Source: Diphasiastrum complanatum
Taxonomy: Eukaryota > Streptophyta > Lycopodiopsida > Lycopodiales > Lycopodiaceae
DNA length: 64,000 nucleotides
Direction of reading: 5' to 3'
Assembly: GCA_029204225.1 (NCBI GenBank)
Contig: CM055108.1
Span: forward strand, 9,746,528 to 9,810,527
Part shown: in pieces, positions 1 to 12,847 of the stretch
Numbering within the stretch: position 1 is the first letter of the stretch
Layout of the letters: each line of letters starts with the position of its first letter
Position numbers and translations under genes: made by a program
Notes under the pieces: generated by a model
Databases searched by the model: none
Told to the model about the DNA's origin: nothing
What the model saw: the letters and a program-made list of their open reading frames with translations, nothing else

Positions 1-3000
1 CCCTTTCAACAGCTTGGAACCTAGGATCCTCTTCAAACAAAGAGAGAGCCTTACTGCAAAAACATAACAGAACCGATACACACACAAACTGAGGAACTTA
101 ATAAGCCTTCATGAAGCAATGGACAGCAAAGCCAGAACAGTCCAGATAACATAAACTACCACATCCTGCCTTTCAATAAAATGCCTATGACCACTAAGAA
201 AGCAACAAACAATAAGGAACATTGACTGCATAGTGCATACATACCCATTCCGTACCAAAGGTCAAGAACACATCATTCAATACCTATGGAACATATTATG
301 TTATGTAATTGCAGAACCTAGAAAAGTTCCAAGAAAAAGATCCGAATTTTTTAGACTTTGTATTACGGAGCAATGCTCCATACACTACCAAACCATGTGG
401 CGGATGTAAAAACTTCTGATATCTGTAACTCAACTCATCATACCAGCACAACGTTTTTTTAAGTGGCATTATATTCATGGCAGTATATTAAAGCTTACAT
501 AACTCATAATTCATACCTTCCTTGTGCCTTGTGTTTATATTTCTGAAATAAGTGAGTTTTCTTAGATCTGGTGCATGTCCCAAAATGGAACACAATTTGT
601 TCCGAACGTGTTCCACATGAGAACCTAACCTTTAAAAAAATTTGAAACACAAAAAAAAGCTTCTAAAGTGTTTTAAATTAGTGAAAAGTAGGGGATGACG
701 TTGAGCTGCCTTTAATAGACTGTTTAGACATAAAAGACCAGAATCCGGTCTTTTATGTCTAAACAGTCTATTAAACAGTTGCACTAACAAATCTTGAATC
801 GCGATTCGCAAATCGTTGTGAAAAAACAGTGAATCGCGATCCGAATCACTGTTTTTTAAATTCGTGATTCACCCCAGCAACTATGGACCAGATATACACT
901 GTTTAGACATACAAGACCAGATATACATAAAAAAAATACTTCTATGATTCACACTTGCTACTTTTGGTTGCATCCAAATAACTTCTATTCAGACTGGATG
1001 TTCATAAATGGTGCAAACTTTGAGCATAAGTTCCGGGGCTCCAAGGCCGCAAAAGAAGTCAACTTCATAAATATTCCAAAAGTTCGGAATGGGTATCTAT
1101 GATCTAGTGTTACTTAGCAGCATACATAATTTTTCCAAACCATATCTATGATCTAGTGTTACTTAGCAGCACATAATGTTCCAAACCATATCTTCATGTG
1201 GTTCTGTACATTCTCAACTCTTAACTCGATTGTTAATGTCATGAATATGCATTACCGCCACCAATAAGAACAATGCAACAAGCTTTGCAAGGATGGTACT
1301 TAACCCAAAGAACTCAAACTGCAACCCAAAGAGAATTTCATACACACCTCCAGCGCATTGTTGAGTTCAGCTCTTTGGACTCCTGCAGAGTGCATAGGAC
1401 GAAGAGTTTAATAATCACATATCTCAGATACATACATTCTCAAAAAAAAAAAACTTTCCCTGCAAAGAAATTTGTTCAAAGGCCCAACGGCTATTGACTT
1501 GCAGCAAGAGTTTCTTGAGTGATGTCAATATGATCACAGCAGACAACAACTGGACTTTGTACAAGAACCTTTGAAAATAATCTTAGACAAGTGGAAGTAA
1601 ACTCTACTTTCTAGCCACCATCAAAACCTTACGCCTATAGTTTCATCGAAACAGAAAAACCACATGCAGGTTCTTTCTTCCAAAACGTTCAAAAATACTG
1701 CTCAGATTGCAGTGCTTGCAGAAAATAGCCTCGACACTCTTTCCTATTTTCAATAATTTATGATCTAATCAGTACCCAAGCATAACTTGCTATCTAGGTA
1801 TCGAGCGTATGAATTCTCCCAGGTAGACCCCTGACCACCAAGCAAACAAACAAGACTAAGAAAAAGAAACAGGAAAGACCAGAAAAGTTGTTTCATAAAG
1901 AGTTAAGAAAAATACAATGGTACCTTTGCAGATTGAAATGATACCTTATGCTTTATCTATTTGGTCTGTGCTAATCAATGACCATGTATGTCATACTTCC
2001 ATACATGTTTGTTACATTTTTATATTTTTCTTGAAAATACGTTAGAAGTGTATTCTTTTTTTTGTTTTATTTTTATTGTTTTCTAAAAGCCTCCAATAGG
2101 CTGCCTGAAGCTCAGGAACTTTAAAAAACGCCTGGAAATTCATAGCAAATCCCACAGGTTGAAATCTGTAGTTCTTCATATCAATGCATAGTTCCATAGC
2201 TCCAAAGTCGGGCTTTGACAAGAGGGAACAAGCTTCAAGAAGAGGCAGCAGCCTTCAATATCAGGCTCCAAAATTGAACAACATACTTCATATTCCAAAG
2301 CCACTGGTCCATCTGAGGTAATGGACTTCAAGAGCAGCAACATGCCTCAATCCGGCAACTGGCTTCAAATTTGAAAGCTACACATCCCTGTGAGGCAGAG
2401 GGCTGTAAGAAGTTCAAAATATGTCTAGATCCTTCAAGATTTAGAACATTCATGTTTAGGGTTTAAGAATGCTCCATACGTACAGAACAAAACACATTAC
2501 GTATGATGTATTTCTCGCTAAGACAGGACTTGATTAAAAGGTTAGATACTACAATACACGGCATGTTTTAGCAAGGTTTAAGGAAGTCCAAAAAGATGGA
2601 CTTGACATCTTTGCGCTCATTATACATTTGGGGTTTGAATAATCTCCTTCGTCTTCCTTGGCCTGGAAACCTACTGATTCATATGCCAGCAGCCAACATC
2701 ACATGAGTTTCATGCCAAACCAGAAACAGTTGTTATGTACCTTTTCATACAGAACGTATCATGTTCCATACGTACAGAACATGACAAATACTTTTGAAAA
2801 AAGAAAATTTGGAAGTTTTGAATGTAAAAAATTTGATCTGGAAATTATTTTTGAGAAAATGTACATACAGAACGGGATTCCGTATGTGCCCATCCCATTC
2901 CATACACTATGAAACCATGTGCCACACTATAACTACTTGAAAATTTGACAATACAACAGGCTTGAACACCTGGTTTCCACTTCAAATTTTGATCAGTTTG

Positions 3001-6000
3001 ATTCTGGATTGGATATATTAATTTAAGATATATCTTGTTTGGAGATTGCTTTGGTCAATGCCTAATTGGGCACGTGACAGTTTTCGTATCACAGCAGATC
3101 TGATCCCCATCTTTGCTGCCAACATTTTTCTATATCCCATGTGATCAACCTATACGCAGTGTTCTCATTGAAATGTGTCGAGTGCTTCAATCAAAATCTC
3201 CGCTTACAGAGATATCTTGTTTACAATTTCCGATGGTATCAGCAAATAGACTGCTCTTGTGCCACATGACCATGTGGTCCAGTAAATTTGCTAACTAAAG
3301 GTCATCCCATTGTTCCGTTCCCCCCTTGATTCTCACCTTGGGAATCCAATTCCTCCAGTGAACAATTTCCTGTGGATTGAATTTCATTCAGACATAAGGG
3401 TCTCTATACATTACAGACTTACAGTATACGCTCTTGTTACGACATTACTCCATAACATTCATGTTTTGAGCCTTCAGCATTTCTTTCATGATTCTCACTT
3501 CTTTTGTGATTAATGGTAGTCACCTCAAATTCAGAAAATGTGACATCCCATCTGTCCACATTTTTACTCACAGTTCGAGGACTAACTACGCGAACTTTAA
3601 CTTGTTCTTTTGCAAATGGACGCAAATCTGCCTTGCTATGATGAATCATTTGCAGCATCACCTGTTTCTTCTCAATGGTGAAAGGAACACTTCATCAGTG
3701 TTGCAAGTTTAAGTGGCTGTGGACAAATTTGGGTGAAAGACATCATTCTGTTCTCTTGCTCTCCACCTGTGTCGTACCATACACGTTACTCCAAATATGA
3801 AGTACACATTAATACCCTTCCAATCATCAAACTTCTCTTTTCTGCAGATTTCGGGAGATAATCCAACACTCTCATTGAATCCAACACTTTCTCATTGAAT
3901 ATAAATAGCATCAATGCTCTAAAGTGTATAATTTTCTATGCTTCCTTCTCTGTCCAGTTTCCACAATTAAACATGAAATAAAAAACAAGAAAAGCAATGT
4001 ACCTCGAGCATTGTCAGAAAGTCTTCACGTGCTTTTTTCTGCTTCAGACGTTTCTCTTCCAATTCTTGCTTCTTCCGTTGAGCCAAATACTGCACAAGGA
4101 CAATGAAGATTCATCTAACAAATCAGAATGGCAGAACAAGTATCAAGCAAAGCTGGTAAGGATGGCCAAGAATGAGCCACAACTTGATGTAAACAGGAAA
4201 TTATCCTAATACAAGAAGACATAGATACAGCAAACAGGTTAACACTTAACAGGAACAATCATGATTAACCATCCAGTGATTCAGATCATGAACTGTAAGC
4301 CAAAGTTGAAAAGGGAGAATGTCCACTCTGTACATTTGTAAAAATGACACAGGAATGTGAGGACCTGAAAGGGCAAGGAAAGAGCTTGAAGAAATAGGAA
4401 AACAACAAATTCTTGTGGCTAGATCTACTCAGCAAAAAAGAACAGATTAATATAACCCTAATTACTCATGGTACGTCTGGGAGATTTGGTCCATTTTCTT
4501 GATTTTCATGTGGACTGTACTGCTAAAATATTATGCTACACACTGAGTAAACACTGATATAACATCCTTTCAGTTGAGGTTTTGGAAGTAACTATCAAGT
4601 TTCACAATAAACGGGAAAAAAACCAACCAAGCAAGTTAGTAGCTAGTGTGGGTTCAATGTTGACAGGAACTTCCCATCAGGCAACCCAAGAAACACGTCC
4701 CTCTCAAGAAGTAACGAGCTATTTATCAAGGCTTTCACATGTGAGCATGAAAATAACAACATTCAAGATGAATGTCACCAAACATGAGATAGTTGAGAAA
4801 AATCACATCGTTCATCATCGGTGTCCTATACTGCATTATGGAATAACTTTTGTTTGGTCATAACGTTTCTTAAGATACTAAAAACTTACAATAAAACCGA
4901 TGGAAAAAATCAATCACCAGAGTCACAGTTTGACCCTCACCTCATTGAAAGCTTGCTTTCGCTCTCCTAGAGTCTTCAAGGCACCATATCGCTTGTCATT
5001 GATAATGACTCGCATTGCCTGCAATGAATTATTGCCATTGCCAACTGAATGGTAGTATCCTAAGACTTGAGTATGAAAACACAGCAAGTTCACAGACAAG
5101 TTCATCATACCAAGGAAACAAGAGTATTCTAAGGGACATGGTGGAAAATGTCTCTCATGTACAACCATTCCCAGTACTCACAGCAGACATCCCAACTGTT
5201 GAACAGAAAATATCAAGAAGCTTGCCAAGAAAAGTCTTGTAAGGGACCTCCAATGACAGATATTTAATAAAGTACTCCCAACTGCTAACAGTCCACACAT
5301 TAATTCTCCTTGCTCCTTGGAACAAAACACAAAGATGTAGATAGACATCTATCCTTTATACCAAAAACAAGATTACACCTTCAGAGCTATCAAGACAAAT
5401 GGATCACTCTAAAAAGTTATTCCCTGTCATATAGCTATGAACATGGAAAGAGACGATATGCCATAATCCCTCAGAAACTCATCTTATAAATTAAAAATAA
5501 GAAACAAAAATTTTGCCAACCTGCTCCCAAGTCCAATCTGATTCGACATGTACAGACTCCAGGAGTTCTTTGAAGGCAATTTTGGCCTCCTGGAGATTCA
5601 AAAGTATATTAAATACCTTGTCCATAATGGCAGAAACTATGTCATACAAAAACAACTCAACTTTCACGGTACCAAACTATGGCATATGGACTCAACCGTT
5701 TTGTTTGCATATGCAGGCAACTCCTCCACTGTAGGTGGAGGCTTATCGTCTGGAACGGGAGTGATGTTGATCTTTCCGGTTGATGGCATTGCCTTCCTGG
5801 CTTCCTACAAGAAGATGAGCAGACACCTTAGGGTTAATAGATGGCAGCCGACTTTCTCAATTAAGAGGGTATCCCTTATGAAAAGTCAATAAATGTATCA
5901 AGCAATAGAAGGCATAACTTAAAGACAAGTTGAGACAGCCTAAGATTAAAATTTTGTGACAGTAAGGTCCTCTAGGAATGATTCTATTTTAGCATATACT

Positions 6001-9000
6001 CCAAATTGGATATTGCAATGTTTCAAACGTTCACTGGATATTCAAATTTCAAATACAGCTTTTTCTTGTTTTATCTTTGCTCTTATCAAAATATAAAATG
6101 GTTGCAAGGTGTTCTACAATCATCCAGAACGCTAATCAAAGAAGTGGGTACATTCCCAACAGAATGATATTTGAGGAGGGCCTTAAAGCAGTGAGGAGGC
6201 AGTGGCAGGGAAGACAGAGTGGCGGTAGGGCAGGAGTAATGGAGTGGGCATGAGGAGGAAGCTAGAAGGCAGTGAGGGTGGCCCAGAAGCCATGGCTCCT
6301 AAAGCCACCGCAAGAGCCTGTCCCCAGAACTGGTAAAACTCACACCTAACTGATGTAGCTTAACGTCTGGTCAACGCCTGGTCAACAAAGGACGTGAATA
6401 ATGGTAGCATCGAGAGCCTGGAGGCTTCACTTAAAGTCAAAAGACTTAGGGCTCATACTCTCTGGATGGATGTATTTTCGTTTTCAAAAGCTGCCGAAGA
6501 AATTTTCCAAGGAAAAATGTGGGGTCCTGGTATGACATAAGTCTGCTACACTCTGTTCCCAACTGTGTGCCCACTGCGAGGTAAACCTATCTGACATAGG
6601 CCACCATGACAGACCATTTCTATGACCAAGTCATGTGGCTCCCCAAACTCACCATCTAGTGCCATTGACGTTGACCAGTCTGTTGAGGTAAGGAGAATGT
6701 AAATTGTGAGCTATCAAGTTCATATCACAGTAAGAAAGTTGTCTGATCATTGATAGGCTACATGTCACATAGCCATGGGGACGTCAAGGTTCCCAAGCAG
6801 TGGAAAATCTCTGATAATTTCAGACCAATGATTTCTGAAAATGGACAAGATGCACTGCTAGCTTTTTTTTAAACTTTGAAGCTAAGTTAGCTAACCCATA
6901 GCCCACTATTACAATTATTGAAATGAGCACAAATGAATCGCATACACTCCTCTCGAGTGTGTAAGGGAGATGGCACAAAATAGGAATGTCACGTTAAAAA
7001 GTGAGAACATTGAAGAGGCTGCTAAAAAATGTCAATATCGTATGCGAGATCATGACAATCTCTATGTTGGAAAATAGACACAAAAAGTACAGATAAATAA
7101 AAATTGTGACACAGAGAAAATACTGCTAGGTACCTATGATGATTGTTTGAACGATGAAGTAAAGACTTTGTCTGACATTTATCAAGTGAGATTTGAATCG
7201 CAATTTGAATCTATTGAAGTTGATTTCACATTTTCAAATTGAACTACTACTAAAGAATTCCCAATATTAACCCTAAAAATCACTCATAATATATGTGTCA
7301 TTCATTGGTAGAAAATGCATACAAAGTACAAGATGCAAATAGCTATCATGGGCCACCCCCATTGCAAATGACGACAAGACAGAATCAAATTCCACATAGT
7401 TTGTGAGTAGGGATGAATTATCATGAAAGTCCAAACAAATCTCAGCAATGGTTGAAATAGTTTGTGACATTGTCACAAACTATTTCAACCATTGCACAAT
7501 GTTACAAACTATTTCAACCATTGCAGACTTTCATGATAATTCCCCATCACCTAGTCTATCCTAAGGACTAGGTATGTTTGGATATCCAATTTGGAATACT
7601 CCTCATGATGCTTTCCTTTGGCATTCCAAGTCCATTTGGATAGCTTGAGACAAATCACATCATCATTCAGCAACAATACAGTTTCTGTTTGGGGCGACTG
7701 CACGCATTTAGTATAAATTTTTTTGTGATCAATGACACAACACCGACATTCTATAGCAGCATTTCAGCATATGCATTTTCACAATTATGATTTGTAGCAT
7801 TTACATTAGTTGTAATAAATAGCCCAAAGCAAGGGCCAAGACATTTCTTTCACAGTTTATGATCTTTTGAATGCTCACATAAGGGAACATGTTCTTAAAG
7901 GTAGAGGAGAGTTAAGTACTAATTTATATTACTGGTTCTTGAGTCAATACAAGCACATTTCTTGCCCTTTCTTGTTGTAATGCATTAAGTGTAAGTTTCA
8001 ATAATTCAATCAACTTATCACATTCTCTGTCACTCGTTACTAGCTAAGTTGCATCAGAACGGTGTTCCAGAGGCATAGTGTTCCAGAACGCAGCGTTCCG
8101 GAACATTGGAACCCTGAAAAAAAAAACTTTTAAAACTTTAAACTTCCTACATGGTTCAGATACATGGTATTCTCATGCATGGTTCCCTCTTACAACTATA
8201 GTGCTGCTCTGTGAACTACGTTCATACCAGAAACAGATTAATCTTTAAAATTTAGACCATAGATTCTAAATATTTCTAATTATGTTTGCAGCGTCATCAT
8301 TAGCTAGTTTATCCTAATGGATGCTCGAGCATAGTCACAAAGAATGGCAATTCAGAGGTCTTGAAATTGATCCCAATTAGGTCTATTGCAAATTTTGCTA
8401 AAGCTATGAATCTGTTTTGGAAATCTAGCTCATAAATGTCACTAATTTGCTAAAAATTTGTGCACAGTGAATACAATTGCTGAAAATTTGCATAATTATA
8501 TGTTACAAGTGATTAGGATAGTAGTCACTGTATTATCTTTTTTTTGCACATCTATATAGTATTGTCAGTAAAATTAAAAAATTTAGCATGTTGTTACATC
8601 ATGATTCCAGAATGCTTAGAATATGATATCTGATTACGATACAAGATATTTAAATGTGTTTTAGATGCTTTTTTACGGCTATTTTTCTTTTCTAAGACAT
8701 CTAAAAAAAAATTATTGAAAAAAAAACGTTCCGGAATGCAGTGCATCTATGGAACTTAACAGATTATCAAATTCTTGACTCATTACTTCGGTTGAGACTA
8801 TTTTCAGACTGATTACATACATCCATAGAGTGATGAGTCTTCCGGTTTCTCGTTATCCACGCATAGCTCCTCTCTCTTCTCGGCAGCTTCATCGCCAGGG
8901 TCATCAGTTATCATGGTATTCCTAGGCTTCATGTCTCGCACATACATATGGCATAGCTATTTCAAATTTACCATCCCATTAGTACATCAGGGGGGTCATC

Positions 9001-12000
9001 TATCGTGCACATTCTCGAGTAACATGGCAAGGTTCTCTTCGTGTCAAACCAGATTTTTACCGTTCCTGTTTCCTAGAGCAAAATATAGCCAAGTTCCTGG
9101 TTTTACCTTGTTACTTGGATAGTGGACTACATTGCCTCCAATTTACATTGGGACAGTTCTGAGTTTCCTCACACCAAGTATATGTGGAGACTGACGACTT
9201 CCAGGGCATTCCTCACATAACACATTGGGGGAGGTGGAGTCAAAGGAGCATTTCCTTTTCAAATGCCCTGTTTACTATGAGATCAAGGGACGCACAATTG
9301 TCTTTTCTGTAATTCTCCAGTCACATTGTGTTCACTTATTTCATATGTAGGCCCTTGATGTTGTGTATAATGTTTTTGCTTTGAAGGGATATTTTTCAGA
9401 GGTCAATATGGACATCAAAACTCCCAGACCTAGATCGCCTCCTTTTTCTCGAGGTGAAGCTCCAGAGCAGACCTTGAGGTTAGGACATTGTCAAAGAACG
9501 AGTCAAATACGTCATGGCAGCCCCTATGTGAAACATCCAGGCACACAAAGAACACTTGAGCTAGTACAGAGGAACTTTTGATGACCAAAACTCAAAGATC
9601 AAGTGGAGCCATATGTTCACAAGTAAAGCAATGCCAAGTGAAAAAGTTGAAAGACTTAAGGCAACTGGCTTGCTACTTCCGTTGGAAATTCCCAAAAGAA
9701 AGTGGAAAAGTATTTCCATGGATTTTGTAGTTGGATACCGAAGCAAAATGATGCCATAGCAGTTGATAGGCTAACCAAAATGGTGCAATTCATTCCAACT
9801 AAGATGACTGTCAAAGCTTTAGAACTTGCTCAACATCTCGTGGATAAGTTGTTCAAGTTGTATGGTTTGCCAAATGACATTGTTAATGATCGAGATTCAA
9901 AGTTCATTGCCAAATTTTGAAAAGTGGTCTTCGAGAAATTCAAGACCACATAGGGTTGGGTCATCAAATCATCCGGAATCGGATGGTAGACTGAACGGAC
10001 AAACAATCTATGGAAGATATACTTCGTGCATATGTTTTCAAGAGACAATCAAATTGGGAAAGGTACCCCCCAATGGTTGAGTTTGTGTATAACGCAAAGC
10101 ACTCAACGATGGGTTATAGTCCATTCATGTTGTGTTATGGTGTCCAGCCTTGAGCCCCTATCTTTGTAGGCCTCAAAGGTCTCAAAGTAAAGGCAGCGGT
10201 AGATTTCTTGCAAGATATGCAAGAAATGTTGCTTGTCGCTCGAGATAGCATAAAAACGGCTCCAGATACAGCCCAGTTTTATGCTAATCAAAAGCAATAA
10301 CCTCGAGTCTTTGCGGAAGGATAGTGGGTCTACCTTAGAATTCCAAAAAGATCCCAAGGTATTGAGGATAGGAAAATGTCCTAAGTTGTCCCCTCGATTT
10401 TGTGGGCCTGTCCATATTTGTATGAAACTCAATCAGAATGCCTATTAACTAGATCTTCCGGAGGGAATCAAAGTATTGGTTTTCCACGTTAGCCGTTTAC
10501 ATGAACAACTAGGTGGGAAGGATAATTTGATTCAAGCAGATGAACTAGTTCAGTTATCTATCAACCTTTGTACCTTTGTCCTGAGTTGTCCCCTCGATTT
10601 TGTGGGCCTGTCCATATTTGTATGAAACTCAATCAGAATGCCTATTAACTAGATCTTCCGGAGGGAATCAAAGTATTGGTTTTCCACGTTAGCCGTTTAC
10701 ATGAACAACTAGGTGGGAAGGATGATTTGATTCAAGCGGATGAACTAGTTCAGTTATCTATCAACCTTTGTACCTTTAGAACCACATGCCATTGTTGATG
10801 AAACATCAACGTGCGCTCAAAAGCTTGGAGGTGACTAAGTACTCGGTTCATTGGAAAGGTAGTTTCGACGATGAGGACACTTGGGAAAAGGAGTAAGACC
10901 TGAGACAAAGATTCTCAGATTTCCTTCCTTAGAAGAAAAGTCTTTTTAAGGGGGAAAAGAATCTAAGGGACCCAACCCCTTGGGTCCCAAACTTAACTTG
11001 AAAGTTGAAACTAGAAATTGGACTGGGCCTATTGACTTGACCAGTGACTCGTGGACCACAAGCATGCCACTTGTCATAATCAGGAATATGTGCTTCGCAT
11101 GGAGACTCCTACCTTGCAAGTATACAAGGGGAGGAGATCTGAGTTACCATTCATTTTATCCACCTAAGAGTGGGTGGATATTAGTGCACATGTGCATAGC
11201 CAATGCTAGCTAGGGGCAAGAGAAGGCCGAAGGTGTTGACAGTGGTATGGGACGTCATTAGGACTAGAAGTTGATCCCGCAGAGCAAAATAAACAAATGT
11301 GGCATTGAGTGCTTACCGCAGATCATCCATGATAGCATCAAAGTCTCAAGACCTAAGAATCTAGCCCAATCTGATGTTGAGAACCCATACACCAGGCCTT
11401 TGCCGCATACATAGTTTTAGGTTTAACTAGAGTGTCAAAGAGACAAAACTTACTCATGCCTCATGTTGACAGAAAAGACTAACCTTTCCCCAATCGACAT
11501 GTGGTAACATGCATCATACCAAATATGGGGCCCACAAAAAGTACAACCAAATTGAGAAGGAAGAGACCACCTCCAAAGGTGGACCATCTAAAGTGATAAT
11601 TTTTCACATCATGAATGGACAAGATGTATTGAAGACCATAATTTGGTCTATTTTACATTGACCTCCAAAACTCTATCCCCGCATTAAATATTCAACTATG
11701 TCTACAGCCCATTCAAGAAGAATAAGATCTCCGAAATTAAGACAAACTTATAGGCCTAACTATGGAATCTCATAACTCCTATACAAGACACTGGAACCAT
11801 CAAAGCAAGGGAGAGCTAAGCTCCTTGACTCAAGTGTTGCATTCGAAACAATGCATAAGAGCATCACAACTTATGGCATGGACTCTCCTAGTCACGACGG
11901 AGGCAAGCTCCACAAAAGTACATGCATGGAATTGATGAGGTGTCACTACTGGCTGGAATTCTAAGCCACTTGGGATAACTTGCATTGCTTGCTAAAATTA

Positions 12001-12766
12001 CAGAAAGGATGGTTGCAACAAAGGATGGTTGCAACGCATTTACAACCGACTTACATGAATTACATTGAAAGTTTATTCATTCAAAAAGGGTAAAATAGGC
12101 ATTATATTTCAGCAACCTCTTCTTTAAGAGTATAAATTTCTTGCTTCAGATTCAAAGACTTGTTATCTGAAACGAATTCTTGCAATTGCTGGTGCATTAG
12201 ATCTAGGATCTCGAAAATATGGAAGAGTGATGGGCTGGTTGTGGGAGAATAGAGCCCCCATGAATCTTGAGACACATTTCAAGAAACTAAAAAGCAATAA
12301 AAACCCATTATTTGGACAGCGGTAAAACTCTTCCAACCAATGCTTTGACAGTCGTTGGCTCAGGGGAAACTGGACACCACACTCGTCGTCTTCAAAGAAA
12401 CGGCAGCGGAGCAGATAGCAAAATCAGGTCCACAACCAGCAGCAAGTGGAACAGCAGGACAATTGAGCTCATTCAAAGCACCTGCAGAAGTAGGTCAGCA
12501 GAGAACCAAGGATGCCACAAATGATGCTCAGAAGAATAGGATTGCAATCCCTTGACAGCTCCAGCGCCTAAATGTTTTGCTTAGTCGTGATGGTGGACAG
12601 CCACCAAAAGCGAAATTTAGGTCTCCATTAGACCAGCTATAGCAAACTTTCTAGTGACTGGCAGCAATTTCTTGTGAATAATAAATGGCAGTGATTAGAT
12701 CTGGAGGTAGCAGCAATGGCCCACTCAATGACAAGCAATCTCCATAGAGGAAAGAGGAGCTGCAAC

Positions 12767-12847
<81 letters not shown>

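Noticed and set aside
3437-3661. Candidate additional PRP40 exon
   Set aside because: The frame does not resemble an FF domain; the 1348-1382 and 1-53 exons continue FF1 to FF2 in phase without it.
12312-12555. Two overlapping plus-strand frames with Ala/Gln-rich sequence
   Set aside because: They lie in a PRP40 intron, are short and lack any family motif.
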